64,000 nucleotides of DNA, taken from an uncultured delta proteobacterium. GTDB taxonomy: Bacteria > Desulfobacterota > Desulfobulbia > Desulfobulbales > Desulfocapsaceae. The notes beneath the pieces are model-generated. The model ran no database searches. It saw nothing but the letters and a program-made list of their open reading frames with translations, and was not told where the DNA came from. The stretch covers positions 62,001-126,000 of the forward strand of contig CAIQWD010000089.1 in NCBI GenBank assembly GCA_903875445.1, in the 5' to 3' direction. Below, one piece after another: positions 61,005 to 64,000 of this stretch (positions are counted from its first letter, which is position 1; the number at the start of each line of letters is the position of its first letter). The position numbers and the translations under genes were made by a program.

Positions 61005-62051
61005 ATGGATACCATTACCCCCCTTTCATCCATCTTACCCATTGGTTCCACCACATCTCAAAGCCAAGGACGCAGTCACGGTCAACAGCTTCCCGCTGCC
61101 GGCCAAACATTCAAAGCTGTAGTCCTCGAAGCAAACGGCAACAACCGTTTCGTTCTCGATATCGGCGGCAATCGCCTGTCCGCAAGCTCCGAGGCTAAGC
61201 TCACTCCCGGTCAGATTCTCCGACTCCAGGTAACCAAGACCGAACCGCAGATTGAATTGAAAATCGTTACCACCGATACCCTCAACCGTTTTGCCGGTCG
61301 GTCTCTCACCCTCCTCGGCAAAAATATAGACCTCTCCGCCCTCTTTGCGGCGGTCGAGAATTTTAACCCGCCACCCTTGCAACTGCTCACCCCAACAAGC
61401 CGCAGTGTTCTCGAGAGTTTTTATTCTCTGCAGCAAAATAGCCTTGCTGAAAAGGACGGCGGAGCCATCCTCAAACAGCTGATCGACGGTCTCGGCCTGG
61501 GGCTCGAACATATGCTGGCAAAAGGCGATAAAGACGCGGCTGTACACACTCTCAAAGCAGCCCTCCTGGAAATGGCGCATAGCTTCTCTTCCGCAGAACA
61601 CCTCGCCGAGGCTACGCAAAAAGTTCTCACTACTCTTGAACTTTTTCAGTTTGCCCAACTGCAACCCGGCAGTACTTCTCAGTTTATCTTTCCATTACCT
61701 CTGCCCTTTGTCGAGCAGGGTTATCTGATCATTGAACAGCAGGAAGAAGGGAGTAAATCAAGTGGGTCAGAGGCGGAAGAGAGCCGTTTTTCTCTGCACC
61801 TGACAATGTCCGATCTCGGCAATCTGCGTATCAATTTTCTCCACAACTCTGAAGGTTTATTTATCAGATTTCATGCAGATTCCGAGGAAAAGGCAGCTTT
61901 CCTCGCAGCCCATGGCGAGGACTTGAAGGCGGTCATCACCAATACGCCACTCATCGGCCTGGCTTTTTCGGGCGATGCTTCCGATCCGATCAATGACCTG
62001 ATCCGCAGCATCGTTCCTGAGGGAAGTTCAATGCTCGACACGAAGGTTTGA
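61005..62051 (+). CDS. FliK-like protein paired with an FlhB-like domain
   Basis: 348 residues. The C-terminal part (about 260-325, SLHLTMSDLGNLRINFLHNSEGLFIRFHADSEEKAAFLAAHGEDLKAVI) resembles the FliK hook-length domain. The N-terminal part is a beta-rich domain (FKAVVLEANGNNRFVLDIGGNRLSASSEAKLTPGQILRLQV) instead of the low-complexity ruler of the true FliK at 26,208. No signal peptide or membrane helix. The next gene, two bases later, is a free FlhB C-terminal domain, so the pair mimics the FliK-FlhB switch. Function in this form is not established. Confidence 0.68.
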   Translation: MDTITPLSSILPIGSTTSQSQGRSHGQQLPAAGQTFKAVVLEANGNNRFVLDIGGNRLSASSEAKLTPGQILRLQVTKTEPQIELKIVTTDTLNRFAGRSLTLLGKNIDLSALFAAVENFNPPPLQLLTPTSRSVLESFYSLQQNSLAEKDGGAILKQLIDGLGLGLEHMLAKGDKDAAVHTLKAALLEMAHSFSSAEHLAEATQKVLTTLELFQFAQLQPGSTSQFIFPLPLPFVEQGYLIIEQQEEGSKSSGSEAEESRFSLHLTMSDLGNLRINFLHNSEGLFIRFHADSEEKAAFLAAHGEDLKAVITNTPLIGLAFSGDASDPINDLIRSIVPEGSSMLDTKV

Positions 62052-62052
62052 G

Positions 62053-62349
62053 ATGGCTGAACAAAAAGTTATCAATAAAGCCGTAGCCATTGTCTATGAC
62101 GAAAAACAGTCGGCAGCGCCGAGGGTTGTGGCCAGCGGCAAAGGCATCGTCGCCGAAAAGATTATTGCCACCGCCAGAGAGGCGGGTATTCATATCCAGG
62201 AAGACCCCAACCTCGTGGAAATCCTCGCCAAGATCCCCTTAGGCACAGAGATACCGGTGGAGTTGTATAAGACGGTGGCCGAAGTTCTCGCCTTTGTCTA
62301 TCAGGTGAACAACAAATTCAAACATAAGCTCGGCGAAAGAACACTTTAG
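62053..62349 (+). CDS. Free FlhB cytoplasmic C-terminal domain (FlhX-like)
   Basis: 98 residues. KAVAIVYDEKQSAAPRVVASGKGIVAEKIIATAREAGI and the closing VPVELYKTVAEVLAFVYQV-like segment align with FlhB after its cleavage site (compare flhB, residues about 275-350: RYNAKEMDAPLVVAKGADLVALKI). The membrane part and NPTH site are missing, so the protein corresponds to the cleaved FlhBCC piece. Similar small proteins (FlhX in epsilonproteobacteria) can replace that piece. It follows the FliK-like gene by two bases. Confidence 0.85.
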   Translation: MAEQKVINKAVAIVYDEKQSAAPRVVASGKGIVAEKIIATAREAGIHIQEDPNLVEILAKIPLGTEIPVELYKTVAEVLAFVYQVNNKFKHKLGERTL

Positions 62350-62358
62350 AGCGGCAAC

Positions 62359-62399
62359 AAAAAAAGAGGCTTGCAGCATGAAAATGCTGCAAGCCTCTT
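62359..62399 (-). terminator. Intrinsic terminator of the left tRNA-Val/tRNA-Asp pair
   Basis: A perfect 16-base-pair stem (62364-62379 with 62384-62399), loop GAAA on the plus strand. On the minus strand it is followed by a run of seven T (complement of 62365-62359). It also faces the end of the FlhB-like gene, but on the plus strand no T-run follows. Confidence 0.85.
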
Positions 62400-62413
62400 G
62401 GTATTCCAATGAA

Positions 62414-62490
62414 TGGCGGAGCGGACGGGACTCGAACCCGCGACCTCCGGCGTGACAGGCCGGCATTCTAACCGACTGAACTACCACTCC
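62414..62490 (-). tRNA. tRNA-Asp (GTC), left copy
   Basis: 77 bases including encoded CCA. Acceptor GGAGTGG pairs with CCGCTCC (one G-T), the anticodon loop is CTGTCAC with anticodon GTC, and the T arm has GGTTCGAGTCC. It is transcribed after tRNA-Val of the same pair, 12 bases away. Confidence 0.95.
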
Positions 62491-62502
62491 AACGACCATT
62501 GG

Positions 62503-62578
62503 TGGTGGGCGACACAGGGTTTGAACCTGTGACCCTCGGCTTGTAAGGCCGATGCTCTCCCAGCTGAGCTAGTCGCCC
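62503..62578 (-). tRNA. tRNA-Val (TAC), left copy
   Basis: 76 bases with encoded CCA. Acceptor GGGCGAC pairs with GTCGCCC, anticodon loop CTTACAA gives TAC, T arm GGTTCAAACC. It differs from the right copy by one base in the T loop region (A versus G). Confidence 0.95.
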
Positions 62579-62640
62579 CCTGCATGATGAACTTTCCCTT
62601 GGCAACGATAAATCGTCGGGTCGGTCTATGCGGACACAAT

Positions 62641-62671
62641 AAAAAAAAGGAACCGAGGTTCTATCGGTTCC
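62641..62671 (-). terminator. Intrinsic terminator of the right tRNA pair
   Basis: GGAACCGA (62649-62656) and TCGGTTCC (62664-62671) form an eight-base-pair stem with a seven-base loop; on the minus strand it is followed by eight T (complement of 62648-62641). It separates the two tRNA pairs into two transcripts or attenuates reading into the left pair. Confidence 0.78.
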
Positions 62672-62685
62672 CAGGGTGCACGTAC

Positions 62686-62762
62686 TGGCGGAGCGGACGG
62701 GACTCGAACCCGCGACCTCCGGCGTGACAGGCCGGCATTCTAACCGACTGAACTACCGCTCC
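62686..62762 (-). tRNA. tRNA-Asp (GTC), right copy
   Basis: 77 bases with encoded CCA. Identical to the left copy except for one acceptor position (GGAGCGG instead of GGAGTGG), which gives full pairing with CCGCTCC. Anticodon GTC. Confidence 0.95.
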
Positions 62763-62776
62763 AACGACGTTTACGG

Positions 62777-62852
62777 TGGTGGGCGACACAGGGCTTGAAC
62801 CTGTGACCCTCGGCTTGTAAGGCCGATGCTCTCCCAGCTGAGCTAGTCGCCC
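62777..62852 (-). tRNA. tRNA-Val (TAC), right copy
   Basis: 76 bases with encoded CCA, acceptor GGGCGAC/GTCGCCC, anticodon TAC. It is the first gene behind the promoter at 62,876-62,904. Confidence 0.95.
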
Positions 62853-62875
62853 CCTCGCAAGCAAACGTGAAGGAC

Positions 62876-62904
62876 TATTTACCAACTTCACCCAGTCACG
62901 TCAA
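62876..62904 (-). promoter_or_regulatory. Sigma70-type promoter of the tRNA cluster
   Basis: On the minus strand TTGACG (62904-62899), a 17-base spacer, then TAAATA (62881-62876). Start would be near 62868, about 15 bases before the 5' end of the right tRNA-Val. Confidence 0.6.
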
Positions 62905-62970
62905 GGAAAAACATCAAGCACGGTAAATATCCGACAACATTCCATATTCACCTGCCATTTCAAAATGTTG

Positions 62971-64000
62971 CTACTGTTCGAAGAGGGCCTTTCCGGCCCC
63001 TGTCGCAAGTGCATGCCCAAGTACTTCGTCCATATGATTGACTAAATCAATTTTCAGAGATTTACGTATTTTCGTGGGAACATCATTAAGATCCCGTTCA
63101 TTATCCTTGGGCACCAGAACGTGGGTAATATTCCCTCGTTTGGCGGCCAAAAGCTTTTCGGTCAGGCCTCCGATGGGCAAAATCCTGCCGCGCAGGGTGA
63201 TTTCCCCGGTCATGGCCAGATGGTGTTTGACAGGTGTCTTGATAAGTGCTGAAACCAAGGAGGTGGCCATGGTAATTCCGGCAGACGGCCCATCTTTCGG
63301 GATAGCCCCTTCGGGAACATGGATATGAATATCGAGCTTCTGGTAAAAATCCTCTTCCAACCCTAGGACCTTGGCTCTGGTACGCACATAACTCAAGGCC
63401 GCCTGCGCCGATTCCTGCATGACGTCCCCAAGCTTGCCGGTAATGGTGAGCTTTCCCGATCCGGTCATGAGGCTAACTTCGATCTGCAGCAATTCGCCTC
63501 CGACCTCGGTCCAGGCGAGTCCGGTAGCCAGTCCGATTTCATCATTTTCTTCAGCCAAACCATATCGGTATTTGGGAGTTCCCAGATATTTAGCAACCGA
63601 TTGGGCGTTGACCTGATGCTTCTTGCCTTTGAGTTTTTTCTTTAATCGCTCCCTGGCTATTTTCCGGCAGAGGGAGGCAATGATTCTCTCCAGATTCCGC
63701 ACTCCCGCTTCACGGGTATAGCGGCGGATAATCTCAAAAATAGCCCCGTCGGTCAACTGGATGTCGCCGCTCTTGAAGCCGTTTTGTTCCAGTTGTTTGG
63801 GAATCAAAAAGCCATCGGCGATCCTCAGCTTATCTTCCTCGGTATAACCGCTGATCTGGATTACCTCCATCCGGTCCTGCAAGGGAACAGGAATACCATG
63901 CAGATTGTTAGCGGTGGTGATAAAAAACACTTCGGAAAGATCATAATCAATATCGAGATAATGATCGTTAAAGGCAACATTCTGTTCAGGATCAAGGACT
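62971..64000 (-). CDS. lon: ATP-dependent protease Lon, C-terminal part (5' end outside window)
   Basis: About 342 residues are visible; the frame runs off the right edge. It begins inside the AAA+ module ([37 protein letters not shown], then [16 protein letters not shown]) and continues into the protease domain with the catalytic Ser in [10 protein letters not shown] and the partner Lys in [18 protein letters not shown]. Lon degrades misfolded and regulatory proteins in the cytosol. Both catalytic residues are present, so the protein should be active. It is not functionally tied to the flagellar genes; the tRNA pairs lie downstream of it on the same strand. Confidence 0.96.
   Translation of the reverse strand, partial: VLDPEQNVAFNDHYLDIDYDLSEVFFITTANNLHGIPVPLQDRMEVIQISGYTEEDKLRIADGFLIPKQLEQNGFKSGDIQLTDGAIFEIIRRYTREAGVRNLERIIASLCRKIARERLKKKLKGKKHQVNAQSVAKYLGTPKYRYGLAEENDEIGLATGLAWTEVGGELLQIEVSLMTGSGKLTITGKLGDVMQESAQAALSYVRTRAKVLGLEEDFYQKLDIHIHVPEGAIPKDGPSAGITMATSLVSALIKTPVKHHLAMTGEITLRGRILPIGGLTEKLLAAKRGNITHVLVPKDNERDLNDVPTKIRKSLKIDLVNHMDEVLGHALATGAGKALFEQ

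Noticed and set aside
62414-62852. tRNA duplication as an integration site for a mobile element
   Set aside because: No integrase, no direct repeats beyond the tRNA genes themselves, and the space between the pairs is only about 110 bases.

Overview
The window is a chromosomal segment from a motile Gram-negative bacterium. It is most likely a deltaproteobacterium (Desulfobacterota, perhaps a Desulfobulbales-type sulfate reducer). This is inferred from the gene content (HDOD and HD-type response regulators, CsrA/FliW, sigma54-type promoters, FlgH/FlgI outer rings) and not from a phylogenetic marker. No insertion sequence, phage gene or CRISPR array was seen. Nearly all genes concern flagella, chemotaxis or two-component signalling.

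Region 1 (1-16,600) is a signalling block. It has the end of a CheR-type methyltransferase gene, a response regulator, a secreted pentapeptide-repeat protein (minus), and a minus-strand operon of two output-domain response regulators (a degenerate HD-GYP and an HDOD) with a soluble PAS histidine kinase. A membrane PAS-PAS histidine kinase, a PilZ protein, an exported SNase-type nuclease, and a cNMP-binding protein followed by a sigma54 activator lacking a receiver come next. The block ends with a minus-strand group cheY - cheX - cheX - a protein of about 833 aa holding three CheC/CheX-like modules and a degenerate receiver.

Region 2 (16,566-45,924) is the main flagellar cluster, all on plus. 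A sigma54-type promoter lies directly in front of a secreted 804-aa repeat protein, followed by flgB flgC fliE fliF fliG fliH fliI fliJ, a MotE-like gene, fliK flgD flgE, (a second, weaker sigma54-like promoter) fliL fliM fliN fliO fliP fliQ fliR flhB flhA flhF flhG fliA, a small membrane protein, then flgF flgG flgA flgH flgI flgJ. This encodes the basal body, C-ring, export apparatus, hook and the late sigma factor.

Region 3 (45,986-62,349) holds late genes: an unknown gene, flgM flgN flgK flgL, csrA fliW, two large flagellin genes, flaG fliD fliS, two small helical proteins, two PilZ proteins, and a FliK-like/FlhB-C-terminal-like pair. Several late transcription units start with sigma28-like promoters. 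Three of them, plus the cheY/flagellar divergent region, carry copies of an unexplained element with core GTWACGRCTCC. CsrA-type GGA hairpins precede csrA and the second flagellin gene.

Region 4 (62,359-64,000) has two near-identical tRNA-Val/tRNA-Asp pairs on minus, each ending in its own intrinsic terminator, and the 3' part of lon on minus, cut by the window edge.

Together the genes suggest a flagellar hierarchy of sigma54 plus an activator (possibly the one at 11,002), then FliA/FlgM, then CsrA/FliW control of filament synthesis, with chemotaxis output tuned by an unusually large set of CheX/CheC-like phosphatase modules and by c-di-GMP through PilZ proteins. The candidates most worth following up are the triple-module CheX-like/receiver protein and the conserved intergenic element.
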